A DNA stretch of 64,000 bases from Epinephelus fuscoguttatus. Its lineage: Eukaryota; Chordata; Actinopteri; Perciformes; Serranidae. Below, one piece after another: positions 1 through 12,199 of this stretch. The notes beneath the pieces were generated by a model. That model was not told the DNA's origin. It searched no databases and was given only the letters and a program-made list of their open reading frames with translations. The stretch covers positions 37,639,543 through 37,703,542 of the forward strand of contig NC_064754.1 in the NCBI RefSeq assembly GCF_011397635.1, written 5' to 3'. A program made the position numbers and the translations under genes. Positions within the stretch are counted from its first letter, which is position 1; every line of letters begins with the position of its first letter.

Positions 1-3000
1 GCTAAAAAGATGAGAATACTTCCCAGTGTAAAGACATGCCCATCCTCTTTTTGAGTTGGTGAATTGTATTAATAACTGCAGCTTTACAACAGACTATTGT
101 GATACGGTGGCTCTTTGATAGGATTTTATTATGCTTTACCAATACCAGCTATTTAAAAAATAATACCATTAACCCTGCCAAACACCCAAAATCTTGATTT
201 CTTCTTCTAAAGGAATTGGCTTAGTTGTAGCTCCTGCTTGGCCGTAAAATAACCAAACAGGCGTCTGCATTGCCAGCAAACCAGCAAAAGCAAAAGACGA
301 ATGCCAACAACCTCTGCCAAAGACTTGAGCTTGCACCCAGTGTTCTCTTACATAGAGGAAATTTCTGCCTACTTCTTTGAATCACAGAATTTTTCGGCCT
401 CTATAAAAATGTTTTTATTCATAACACTTGAATAAGAGCAAAGCAGTGACACACTGTATAATATAATTACATGAACCTACATTTTCTAGCACTCTCTCTA
501 AGCCTGAGGTGTAATCCATGTTTGATGAGCACATGCACACGCTGAAAGGAGCAATCTGGGTTTTTTTGAAAACCCCGTAAGAGAACCTCGCGATGCTTTG
601 ACCTCGAGCTTGTCATCATTTTAATGTTGCATTAAGTGAACGTGCTCTGACTCGTCGAGCAACTGCATGGAGTGCCGACAGGAGGAGGCGTGTGGTCGTC
701 ATGCATCCGTAACGAATGGAAAGAAAAGGAAGACCACACAGTGGCATGGTCAGATCAGGTTGTCAGAGACCATATTTAAAATCTGGGTCAGAGACCAAGC
801 CATAACCTCTCTCCTTCACCATCGCTCTGCACTCACTACCCCTCCTCTGCACCCTGTTTCTCCTTCATCTCATCCCACTACCATCACTTTGTCTTTTCTC
901 CTTCTCCATGCAGTTTTATCTCCTCACCCACTTTATATCCATGTGTTTATTTCAGTCATTCCTTCCTGTCTTTCTTTCTTTCTCTCCATATGCCGTGCCT
1001 GGCATGTGCCGCCTGAGCCATCCACAGAGGCAGCAGCTTTGTGTTGTGTTTCACAAGCAGCATCTTCAGATTAAGATCGTATTAGTTGTAAATGAATGGG
1101 AAGAATGAATTTGAAAATGTAGTAACAATCTAAAAATATCACTTTAAACTTTTGTTGAGAATACAACAGTGGATTTTTTTAAACTATTGCTTTTCTCCCA
1201 TGAGGAATCAAGAAAATTGAAGGCGGGTGTAAGGAACAGCCATATGATTCATGTGCAGGTCCAGTGGCAGCCAGATGAGTTATGAGTTGTTACAATAAGC
1301 CTATTCAGTCCTACTTCATAGCGTAAAAAACAGGCACAGCTGTTACTGCAGTACTTACACAGGACTTAAAAATTCAGGTACTTATATTATATGGTAAAGT
1401 CAGGGCAAAAAAAATTGGAAAGTGATGAGCTGTATTTTTAAGAAATACTCAAACATTGTGGGAATCACCCTCGATTGGCTTGAAAACTGATGTTGGTTTC
1501 ATCTCAGTGGTGCCACATGCTGCACAGTCACTGGTCCCACTGGTTGTTGGTTAGTAAATAGCTCCAGTGCTTAAGCCAACTGCTCGTTACACTACATTTC
1601 CTTGCTGTTTTTCCAATGTGTGTGAAATGCACAGAATACAATGTGTGCAGGGGGACTGACCATTGTTTCGATGGCTCATTTTTCCCCAACCCCAATAGTC
1701 AGAAAAATGTCCCTCTGGACAGAAAGCCAATTTGTCTGACAGCCTGTTACCCTAAAAACAAATTTGTGTTGTTCCAAAGGCCCATTGCTCCAAAAATACA
1801 CGGTCCCAACCACAAGCGCATGGCTAATTATTATGCAGAATGATTTCACTGGACCTTCCTAATAGGGGAAAGCATGATCTTTCTCTGACTGACTAGAACT
1901 TGTTACCTTTGTTAGTTTGATTGGTTAGGTTTAGGCATGAGGAGTGAGACTGGTTAGGATAAGAATATCAGGGTAGGCCAATCAGAGGCAGTGTACAGCG
2001 GGTCATGCCTTCAACATAGTAGTAAAAAAAGTCATGGCTAGACTGTCGGACCTCACGTTCCGATCTCATCAATTCTTCTTCCTTGGTTGGCATTATTATG
2101 ATATTATAATGGTAGTGAGAGCTTCATCCCCTACGAGGAACAAGATTCAGTGTTTCTTCATGGACGTGCAAAGGTGATCATTGTTGCCATTCACTGTTGG
2201 CAGATCAGAGGTCTGATGTTTGGAGCAGTTGGGAAGTCATTGAACATCATTTCCAACAGTCATTTGTATAAAAAGATGCTTCCAATCAACTGGGGGAAGA
2301 GAAGTGTGAAGCATTAGGTGGCAGGGCCAACTTATTGCCGGCCGTGAATCTTTATAACTGCAAGAAGAGTGTGTTTTTGGAGCAATGGGCGTTTGTTTTT
2401 GGGATACTGGGCTGTCGGACAAATGGGCTTTCAGTTCAAAGAGACGTTTTTAGGGGTTTAATAATGGGCCATCAGAATGATCACATGGCACCGTGAATGC
2501 GTCTTTTACAATGTTAGGCTGGCTGTTAATCCTTGCTTTTAGACACTGTGGTAAAATAGATTAAACATGTCAATCTCTGCATTAAAGAGAGATTAAATAG
2601 ATGTTTTTAAATCTAACTCCTGGTCAAACAGAACAAAAGTTTATTGACTAGTATTCCTTTCAGCCATGAAGTTGTAAATTAACCACTTGAGTCCTTCAGA
2701 TAGTCTGCATACGCTTTTGGGAAATCCGATGTATAGCTGCTCGGAAACTGTTAAAGAGCCAGTTATGGAGTTAAGAGGTGCCACACTGATGCTTATTCAC
2801 CGAGGCAGACCTGGCAGGCCTGTAGCGACTGTAACAGTGCTCTTGCTACCATTCATCATGGGGAAATGGCAAACACTGTACAAATCAGCTGGCATAAATG
2901 TCCGTGCTTCTTTTCAGCTCGGTGGCTCCGAACCTATTGTGGAGCTAATATGGCTGCCAACAATAAGACATGATGACATTGTCCTGTTTTCACGCTGGAG

Positions 3001-6000
3001 GCCTCCCAGTAAGGAGTTCTCTTGAATACCTCTTCAGTGTGACATGGAGTCAGGCCCGCAACCACCAGCGGAGCCGAGCTGAGCTGCAGAGCTGCTTTAG
3101 AGCCCTGCTGAGACCTGCCAGACCCACAGCTTTCCCTGCCAGGGGCCTCGGCTCGCAGTCAGAGTGAGTTACAGCCCATAGCTCCTGACACACACGCTAA
3201 TCCTGAAACACATACGGGTAGTTTAAACATGTACAGTATGTACGCATGCATACGTGGAACACACAGTGGAGCATATGCGTACAACCATAAACCAATACAC
3301 ACACGCAGGCAGAAAAAAACTGTATATAAGCATGTGGGTAAATGCTAATATATGCACACACATGCAAGAACGACCACATATTCATACATAATGATACCCC
3401 ACTAACAGTGAGTGTAGTTCCAGTTAATGCATTAGGAAGGCCCCTGCATGCATAGCAACTTTTATAGATACGGTACATGCAAACAAAATAAATGCACTGC
3501 ATGCTTGCACACACGCAGTAAAGTGAGCATGTCCACTTGCAGGAGCTCTATCTGTCAGGGTTAGTTTAAGGTCGAGGTCCGGCAGCTGCTGGATCAGCTG
3601 GATTGATTTGTCTGGGTAAACATGTAGGGTGAAAATGAGCATGTTTGTGATTAAGGGCTTAGCAGAAGGTGTTTGTGCACAAGTAAGTGAGTGTAAAGCA
3701 TTGATATGCGACTGTATATGTACTGTGTAGAAGGGATCACTGTGCAGATGGATCAGATGCATAGGTGTGTCAGTATGTACTTCTAAATGTATCTTTTTTT
3801 GTAGCCATGGCTCAAGACAGGATCACCTTCATCCCTTCTCAAGATGATGACATGAAGCAACAAACAGTCTAAGTTTAAGAAGGGAAATCAATTCCACAAG
3901 CTCCTGCTTAGTGCTTGTGTTTAAGATTATTTTTTATTACTGCAAAACTAAATTCCTTCAAATGTAATCCAATGAATTGTCTGTTCTTGATGAAAAGTCT
4001 TTTGGGCATGTCTATCCAGTAAACTCAACAATGGTGATTTCCATGTTTATATTGTACTACAGTTACATGTTTACATGGCTGCCAATGGGCTGAAAAAATT
4101 CCATGGCGTCATGCCCTAACAAATGAATTTAACTTTAAAAATGAATTAGTGATGGGGCATTAAGGGTGGTTTTTCTGATCTCACATAAAGCATGAGGTAA
4201 AAGCTTTCTGTGGCTACATTCATGCAGCCAGTGTCTGCGCCTGACAACCATATTTACTAAGGAAAATGAATTGTTTTGTACATGCTATATTACCTCAGGG
4301 CACGATGAAATGATCATCGCTCATAGAAGAAATGACCACACAGACACACGTCACCCAACCATGTGCCAACAAATCTCCCAAAGGGCACGATTGTTGGTTC
4401 TATGAACATCACCAACAATGTGACTCAACTTTTTTTTCTGATGTGACATTTTTCGACCAATTCATTATTTCAACCTCGCCGAAATGTGCAAACTGTAGTA
4501 CAGCTGATGTATGTTAAACCACGTGTTTAGGGTGTGGTTACATTTGGACAACTGAAAACACTTGGTTAAAGAGAAACGCCATAGATTTTACACATCAAAG
4601 TCTGTTTACAGGTGTTGGGGAGTACTATTGCATATATGAAAGAGAGATGTATAAAAGCCTTTCGAAATCTTATGTATTGATTTAAGTGATGCCACTTGAG
4701 TCAGCGTTGGCTGGGACTGAAAACTACAAGTTTAAAAATGTTGATGTGGAGTTAGAAAGGCTTGGGGTGTCTGTTTTGTCATAGCTTCAAACCTTCCTGA
4801 CATTTCAACAGGGTATTAAGTATATGATGACATTTGTGTGAAAATAACTCTGCAGTTTCTGCTGGGAGATGGGGCGAGAGCTGAGGTTGCTAACATACCT
4901 TTCACAAGCTAAAATGTCATGAAAGGAAATACTCTTGCACCTATTTTCCTTATTAACAGAGAAATACAAATGTACATCCTCTGAATTCTAGTTTGTCTCT
5001 TTCACTAAGACTAGCTTAATTGAGTTACCTCATCATAAAACAGACTTAATTTGAATTTGACACAAACAAAATAAAACTCTCTCAAAATAAAACTGTCTTG
5101 GTTAGTCTTTCCATTGTTCTAACAATAACCAGCTCTGGTTTGGTGTAAATAAATCCTTAATTTAAAAAGTTGGATGTGAAGATATTTTGGCTCTGCCCGT
5201 GTTCCCCATTGCCTCTCTCTGCAATTGCTGGCTTTTGACCAGTCTTTCTCAGCTCAGCTGCCTTTTACACCAGCAGACAGGTGACTCTGTTGAAGGCCAC
5301 AATCCGAAACCCGTTGGTCTTGCAATAAAGTTGTTCTAAGTACTACACGTCTTGCTCAAGTTTTAACGCCTTTTATTTGTCTCCCCTCTTGAACTGTGGT
5401 GTGGAAGTGGGCGAAGTTGTGCCAGAAACCCCCACCAGTAGAGACTGATCTCTGGTGGCGCATGCTATGCACCACAGTACATCGCCTTAATACAGTATCG
5501 GTTTAATAAAAAGAGGCACATCTGTATTTTTGAAACCATACTGTCTGGATTTGTAAATATCCTGCTATACCATAATACCGTGAAACCGCCCCAAGCTTGT
5601 AGCCCGCTCCTCATCTCATTGAGGCTAGCAGCTTGAGGCTACATTAACCACCACTAGCATGACACATCTGAATCTCCTACCAAACTGTCACTGGTTGAGT
5701 TGCATTGTGGGTAATGAAAGCGCCAGGTTTTACATCATGATTGAAGGTCCAAGCTCAAATTGCACTTTGCAAGGATCCAGGAGGGTCAATGACGCTAAAC
5801 AGCCCAAAATCTATGACTGACTGGATGATCTGTGCTGACAGTACACACTGAAGGATCCAGTATTCTGTAGTCTGAATATGCAAACTGTTCTTATTGCCAC
5901 ATTGTCAAATTTAGATGCACTGTTGCCCATTAGTGAATCATCACCACACACAGGGAACCCTTTAGCATCTCTATATGATGCACAGCTGAAACGCCTTGTT

Positions 6001-6004
6001 ACAC
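1..6004. other. Gene-free stretch
   Basis: No exon or RNA gene supported. A CACA-rich patch at 3180-3380, a repeat related to 'ataccgtga' elements at 5480-5590 and otherwise unique-looking AT-rich sequence. Frames at 2687-3025 and 667-1074 lack splice borders and family resemblance. Confidence 0.45.
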
Positions 6005-6245
6005 ATGGTTAACGTTGTAAAACAGTTGTGGCTAGGTTTAGGCAACTTGATTAGGTTTAGAATAGAAGAGATCATGTTTTGGGTTAAAATTGGTACATTT
6101 GTTATGTAATTATAACTTAATGTGGTGCAAATACGACCACATGAGGGACATCAGTGTGCAACACTGACTTTTGGTTTCACACAGAACATGAACTGCAGTC
6201 TCCTGGATAAAAGTCTTATTTTGTTTAACTCATCCACCTCCCGCC
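6005..6245. repeat. Copy of the 'ggttaggttta' repeat without insertion
   Basis: It carries the same ordered blocks as 19270-20460 without the hAT-like element. A short fragment of the same family is at 1915-1960. Confidence 0.55.
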
Positions 6246-6689
6246 CTACGCAGACTTTCTCTTGCGCCAGTTGCTCTCAGTGTTAAGTATTGCCACAGAT
6301 GGGTTTACAGTGGAGTTACTTGAAAGCCCAGTGCATCTCATAAGGACGCTAAAGGGTGCCTATGGTGTCGCTATTACAAGCTGAGGGGTATAACAAAGCA
6401 TTGGTATTTGATGTCATGGGGGTGAGAATGGTCTAGAATACAAACTGTGACCTTCAGGTAAATGTTTCAGAGCCAGCAGTTGTAAAAACAATGTCTTTAA
6501 CCTTTCTGTCCTCCCAACTTCTAACACACTACTCAACAAGAAACCAGGTAAAACCTTATTTATGTCTTTCATAAGCAAGGAGTCACTGTTTCATTTAGTT
6601 TTATGCATTATCTTTCATGTTATTTATTATTTCCTTCTTCATGTTTATAATGACAATGTATTTACATTTTTATTGCAAATGAATGTGCA

Positions 6690-6868
6690 ATTTTTAACAT
6701 ATCTTATTTTTTATTTTTGTTTTATGTGATTTATTTGTCTTTGGTGTACCACTGTAGTGTCTTGTTGGCTACGTATTGTCTTAAGTTGACTGCCGCTGTG
6801 TATAGCACTATTGCCCAAGCAAAATTTCCCCTTTGGGAACAATAAATTATATCTTATCTCACGTGTGA
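6690..6868 (+). repeat. 3' tail of an L2-type LINE
   Basis: The sequence aaaatttcccctttgggaac followed by aataaattatatcttatct is the usual 3' end of teleost L2/CR1-like LINE or dependent SINE copies: a ttccccntttggg motif, an ATAAA word and then TATCTTATC repeats. The 5' limit is uncertain. Confidence 0.6.
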
Positions 6869-7076
6869 ATTTTATCAGGGCCTTTAGACAACAAAACTGG
6901 TAAGAGAAATCTTTAAAATGTTCAAGTGACACATCTTACTCGCCTTCAATTATAGAATATAGTTGGAGTTTATAACAGAGCTGTATCTGGACACAGCCAT
7001 ATTTAGCACTCACATGAGAGCTGACAAACCATTTTTTTGGCTGGCTGACCGAATGTATCTCACAGCAGTAATATAT

Positions 7077-7145
7077 TGTGTGTGTGTGTGTGCGTGTGTG
7101 TGTGTGTGTGTGCGTGCGTGCGTGCGTGTGTGCATGTGTGTGTGT
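7077..7145. repeat. Compound (TG)n/(TGCG)n microsatellite
   Basis: Nearly 70 bases of alternating pyrimidine-purine sequence including four to five CGTG units. Such runs favour Z-DNA. Confidence 0.95.
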
Positions 7146-8577
7146 CTGGGTAGCTATAGAGCTTGTGTCTACATTAATCTCAGGAATGTTGATGTGGTCC
7201 AGGGTTTAATAGAACGAGGCGTGGGCGTGGAGTAAGAGTCCCCCGGAGCAGAGTTAAGGTCTTAAAGTACTAAAAAAGCTTTGACCCAGACCCTTCGCAC
7301 CCACTCACAGGGACACAGCACCTCTCTTCCAGCCCAGCACATGCTTTCATACTTTGGCTATGCAGCAAAGAAATACACGCCTGGACACACATGACAAACA
7401 CAGACAGAAGAAAGATGAGAAGAAGGATATAAACTGAAACAAAAAACATATTTTTCTCAGATGAAGATGAGCACAAAATGTACCCAACCACAGATGTTGG
7501 TGCGTTTGCTCTCCTTAGCTCGAACAAACACACATACACAAGCCGAACACATCCCTGTTGTCTTGTGTTGCTCGTCATGCAATGAGGAGCACATGACTTA
7601 AATCGGGTGTGGTGCGTGACCTCTTATCGGACAAAAGCGTCCCACAGAGAGAGCTGATGGGGGAGACTGCGCCTCCCCGCCTGTCCTATCTGTCGACAGT
7701 CATGAGGTCTCCATCCCGTTCGCCATGCCGTGTCTCGTGGTTCAAAGGCCATAAAATGTTGGCGGCAAGTTGTCAATAATCAGCTGCTTAGCCCAAGAAG
7801 AGCGGCATTAACCAGAGGGGCAGGAAGTGCAAGACTTCTTTTTAAGGCATGTTTTGCAAGAATGAGGCCTTAGAATTTTTTTTATCGTGTCCTATAAATG
7901 TTTCACCTTGAGGGCCTGAAGTCTCTCAATGAGATTCTCTCAATGGTTGGTTTGTATTTCACACATTTACCCCAAAGCCTCCACATGCTTATGCAGTCAC
8001 GCAGGGCTAAATGCAAATATAACAAGAAGTTTTATCTCATATACTGATCTCTTGTCAGTGTCTTGCTGATGAGTTTGTATCATTTAGCTGTCATAATGAG
8101 ATCATATCTCTATGTTAGTGCAATAAGTCTTGTGTCTCATATCAGAAGGGGATCGTTTCTTCTCTGCTCAACGTTGCTAGTCACACTTCTATCTCAGCTT
8201 CAGCGACAGGACAAACTTTCCAGTATGGATGATATTTTTTACTGAATCTTCTGCAAAAGTTTTGGAGCCCAATAGTGCTAATACCATATATTTTTATGTT
8301 GCATGGTAGGCCCTATAGGCAGGTAGTTAAAATACTTCCGACGGTGTTGAAATGGCTATTAAAACAAATCGCTCCCCAACCAGGGCAAAGGGATCTTTTT
8401 AGAAAATCAGTGAAATGGAGTCCGGCGAGAAGAGAGGGGGAGAGGAGGGTTATAAAAGATTAAGTCCGAACATCCTCTCAGAATGTTCCCTCTTTGATTT
8501 GGTTGATCACTGAAAAAGGCTGGCAAAGTGTAACCAAAAGGGTGAAATCAAATTAAGCAGAAATGTCTGAGGACATA

Positions 8578-8579
<2 letters not shown>

Positions 8580-8610
<31 letters not shown>
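8580..8610. repeat. (GT)n microsatellite
   Basis: About 15 GT units, then a shorter run at 8622-8632. Confidence 0.96.
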
Positions 8611-8611
<1 letters not shown>

Positions 8612-9032
8612 ATGTGTTTCTCTGTGTGTGTGAGCCTGTTGTCACATCACAAGGTAGCGTCACTGAGAGACAGTGCCCCCAGGCAGCTGGCCACAGGCCA
8701 CTTAGGGCCACTTTAAATCAGAGTAGTGTTCACTGACACAAGCTCACTGGGTTCATCCACTGTGGAGATATGAAAAAAGAGCGATTGTGTGGTGCAGCGC
8801 TGATGGCTGCATGAAAATCAAGTGAAAAGGCTCTGAATTACAGGCCTATATGTGACCGTGGTTAATTGTGGAGAGAAGGAGAAGCAGATACAAAGATAAA
8901 TGGCCGTCTCTTTAACTGAAGGCTACCTTGAGGAGTTAAGTTTTCAAAATTCATACATATTCTTCCAATGGTCCAAAAATATCATTAAAAATGAACAACT
9001 TTCTCCCAAATCCAAAATCTAGAGTACTAAAA

Positions 9033-9186
9033 CTCGAATTTGTGATGTCATAGGGTATAAAGTAGAATAAAACTCATTTGGGTTTGAAAAAGAAAACAAA
9101 CACTCTGTGGCTCCACAAAATCAGATTCCCATTCCATGTCTATAGTGCAGCTCCAGACTTTATACCCTATGATATCACAAGTTTGA
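9033..9186. repeat. Inverted repeat, about 28-bp arms, 95-bp loop
   Basis: The left arm tttgtgatgtcatagggtat (9040 onward) and the right arm ataccctatgatatcacaag (9162 onward) pair with one mismatch over the first 18 bases, continuing to about 28. Part of a dispersed family, since the same gtgatgtcat word with related context recurs at 30165-30185. Confidence 0.7.
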
Positions 9187-9604
9187 GACTTTTTCTCTGG
9201 TTTCTGGCTTTGAGAGAGAGTAGCTCATGTTCACAAACACAGATTGAACCTTCCTCAGCCATGGATATAACATAATGGAATTATCAGTGTAGGTGGTGTT
9301 CCCCTTTAATGATTGGCTGTGGAGTACAGTGTTAAAGGAATGAGCCAAGTGGAATAAGGTTTGTGAAACTTTTTATTCTGGGACTCTGTATACTAATTTA
9401 AGTGTAAAATGTTGAATAAAGACTCTTTTAAAGATCATATTAACTGTGTTGTCTCTGTGAACTTAAATTAAAATTCTCCTATACATGTACACACACATTG
9501 TGTAGGTATTTAAAGAATAAAGCTTGTGTTATTCCATATTTTTTTTTAAATTGACAACAAATCCCATGAAAAGTCCAAATTTACAACGTGCTAGTCCGCC
9601 TCTC

Positions 9605-9835
9605 CGGTAGAGCTGCAATGATAAGTCAATTAATCAATTAGTCAACTGGCAGAAAGTGATTTGGCAACTTTTTGATCATCAGATAAATTGAGTGACCACT
9701 TAAGCAAACAAACATTTGCTGTTTCATGCTTCTTAAATGTGAGAATTTGATGCTTTTCTTTGTCATACATTAAAGTAAACTGAATAGCTTCGGATTTTTA
9801 GACCACATAAAACAACCATCTGAAGACTACCTGCT
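9605..9835. repeat. Dispersed repeat, 'attaatcgatt' family
   Basis: Starts gagctgcaatgataagtcaa, with taatcaattagtcaactgg and aaagtaaactgaatagcttc. The best-preserved left end of the family in this window. Confidence 0.62.
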
Positions 9836-10269
9836 CTGTGGGAAATTACACAGGGCATGTTTCACTATTTTCTGACATTTTATTGACAAAACAGATCACA
9901 AAATATGTAATAAAATAAAAATAATTTCTCATAACAGGTGGGCACTGTAGCTGTTAGCACACATTACTCAGACAGCAGTAAACTTTTGGAGACTAATTTC
10001 AATAACACTATAATAATGTGACATAGTTGGTGCTCTTGTGAGTATTTATGGCAGCAGGTTGGTAGATGTGGAGTTGACTCAAAGTCAGCTACAGTGGTCA
10101 TGCTCAGGGTATGGGAAAGAACATGTCATTAAGAACAATAGTGTAGCTCATTGATGGGTTTTTAATAGTTTTGGGACAACAATGGGGCTCTAGAGTTTAT
10201 TCCCAGAGGTATAAACTCTATCAGGCGTTGGCTGCACAGACAATACTTTACAGTAGAATCAATTGATCC

Positions 10270-10886
10270 TTAGCTTTGTTCTTTTCATAGGATTTGTTGA
10301 CAATAGAATATCGCCACACTTATCTTTAAAATACCTGCCAGAAATAAAAGCACACCTGATGGGTCAGGTGACGAGCTCATTTGTGTAAATTTTACTTGTA
10401 TAGTTTCATTAGTTACTGTGCATGATAACTGCTCTGAAGTGTTTGCCCTGTACTCCTAATAAATACAGTAAGACATGATTCATTCGTTGTGTCGTGTGTG
10501 GGTCACATGCAGTGTTAAGTTTCCTATTTACAATGAACAGTCACAAAATATTTTCATTTCATTTCATTCAGAACATCTGCCATGGTGGAAAACACTGAAC
10601 TGAATGACTCGGGAATTGTTTACAGTACATCACACGCGCATACACACACAGATACGCAAGCTTATTTGAGGTAGAACCTGGAAACTCATTCAGCTCTTGA
10701 ACAGAGAAAACATGTTATCAGGCTCCAGTTGCTATGTCAAGAAAAAAAAAGTAGTTGGGCCTCTATTCTCTATGCAAAGTGACAGCTAAAGAGACAGTCC
10801 TCAGAGTGAACTCAGTGGGGAGAATGAACGTGTAAATGATCTAATGATCTAAGTAACCTTGTTAAGCTCAGCCTGTCCGATGATGT
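10270..10886. other. Gene-free stretch
   Basis: Unique-looking AT-rich sequence with a poly-A near 10741. A repeat piece ends at about 10265. Nothing else seen. Confidence 0.4.
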
Positions 10887-10887
10887 A

Positions 10888-10936
<49 letters not shown>
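10887..10936. repeat. (CA)n microsatellite
   Basis: About 24 CA units with a CGCGCG interruption near the left end. Confidence 0.96.
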
Positions 10937-10938
<2 letters not shown>

Positions 10939-11599
10939 AATAATGAGTCAGACATTCCATGCATATAAAATACACTTTTCTCTCACACAAATGTTTGATA
11001 AGCTAGGTCACTGAGCTGGAGTTTCTATGGTATGTTACATGCTGCCGTTTGTCAGCAACACACACACAAAAAAAGGCTTTACAGTTTTCTCAGAGAAAGA
11101 GGAACGACAGAAATACTGCAGCTTTAAGATGTTTTAAAATAGATGGTATTTAATTGCAGCAGTTTTCAGTACCTTATCTGGTATGTGTTGATATCACTGT
11201 TATTCACGTCTAAAGAATCTGTGAGTGTTTGTGTGAGTTTTGTCCCTGAGGCGGTTAGGCAAACCACAAAATTCCAAATTATTAACTGCTCTGAACAAAG
11301 CAAATTGTAAACTGCTTGGAAATGTCACAAGAAGCCAAGTTTGAATAGAAGCTGATGGACACAAGCAGGATCGCTTTGACAGGGAGATGCGTCACTCTGA
11401 GTTTAATATCAATCCTCACTCATTTGTTATTATGAAAGCCTATGAGAGCTCATGCACTGTGGAAAAGCATCCAATGTATTCAAAGGAAGGAGGGAAATAT
11501 GATCTTTTACCTGCTAATTATCCTGCTTATCCAATATTTTAAAAAACTTGAGGTTCTGCCAAACACATGAAGAGAGGTTTAACTGTGGGAGACCGGTGA

Positions 11600-11790
11600 T
11601 GTGCCCCACCCAGAGAGCTGCATCATGTGGCCCATTCATAATGCCTCTGAGCCCAACCCTGCAGCTTCATCTCAAGGCCTAGCCATAATGCCTGTATGAG
11701 CCTGACCCAGGAGCTGCATCAAGAGGCCCGGTCGCACAGCCTGCGATCCACACCCTGGAGCTACATCGGAGGAACTGCTTACACAGTCCA
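11600..11790. repeat. Degenerate minisatellite, unit about 50 bp
   Basis: About 3.5 imperfect copies of a unit containing gagctgcatcaagaggcccg, ctgcagcttcatctcaaggc and cataatgcct. Spacing between the ctgcatc words is near 48-52 bases. Confidence 0.55.
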
Positions 11791-12155
11791 GTGGGACCAG
11801 TCTAAGATTTGCAAACACGCAGACACGCCTTATCTGTGCTGCAATTCCTGCCAGACACTGAACAGACACACGCAGATAAAACAGCAAAGCCAGATGAACT
11901 CACACCTACGACCTTTGAGTACAGCTCTTCATATCCTATGTTCAAAACACCCCGCCGTTAACAAAAACTAAATGTGGTTACAACAAGGCTAAAATGTCCG
12001 CAGTTACTTGTGTGTTTATCATCGGTAAATACACACAGCTGTTAGTGTCCAGAGTAGCTAGTGAACAATGCTGGCAGCTCCACACCTCCAGCACAAGGGA
12101 CACATTAAGAGAAATAGTAGGAGGAACTGGCCCACTCACTCTACAGACCAGTCCC

Positions 12156-12157
12156 GT

Positions 12158-12196
<39 letters not shown>
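12156..12196. repeat. (TG)n microsatellite
   Basis: About 18 TG units with one TC interruption. Confidence 0.95.
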
Positions 12197-12198
<2 letters not shown>

Positions 12199-12199
12199 T

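Noticed and set aside
2687..3167. A 112-residue plus-strand frame in unique sequence
   Set aside because: No splice borders at either end, no domain, and no matching neighbour exon.
3807..3872. Small frame MAQDRITFIPSQDDDMKQQTV with a good start context after tttgtag
   Set aside because: Twenty-one codons with no partner exon is within chance expectation.
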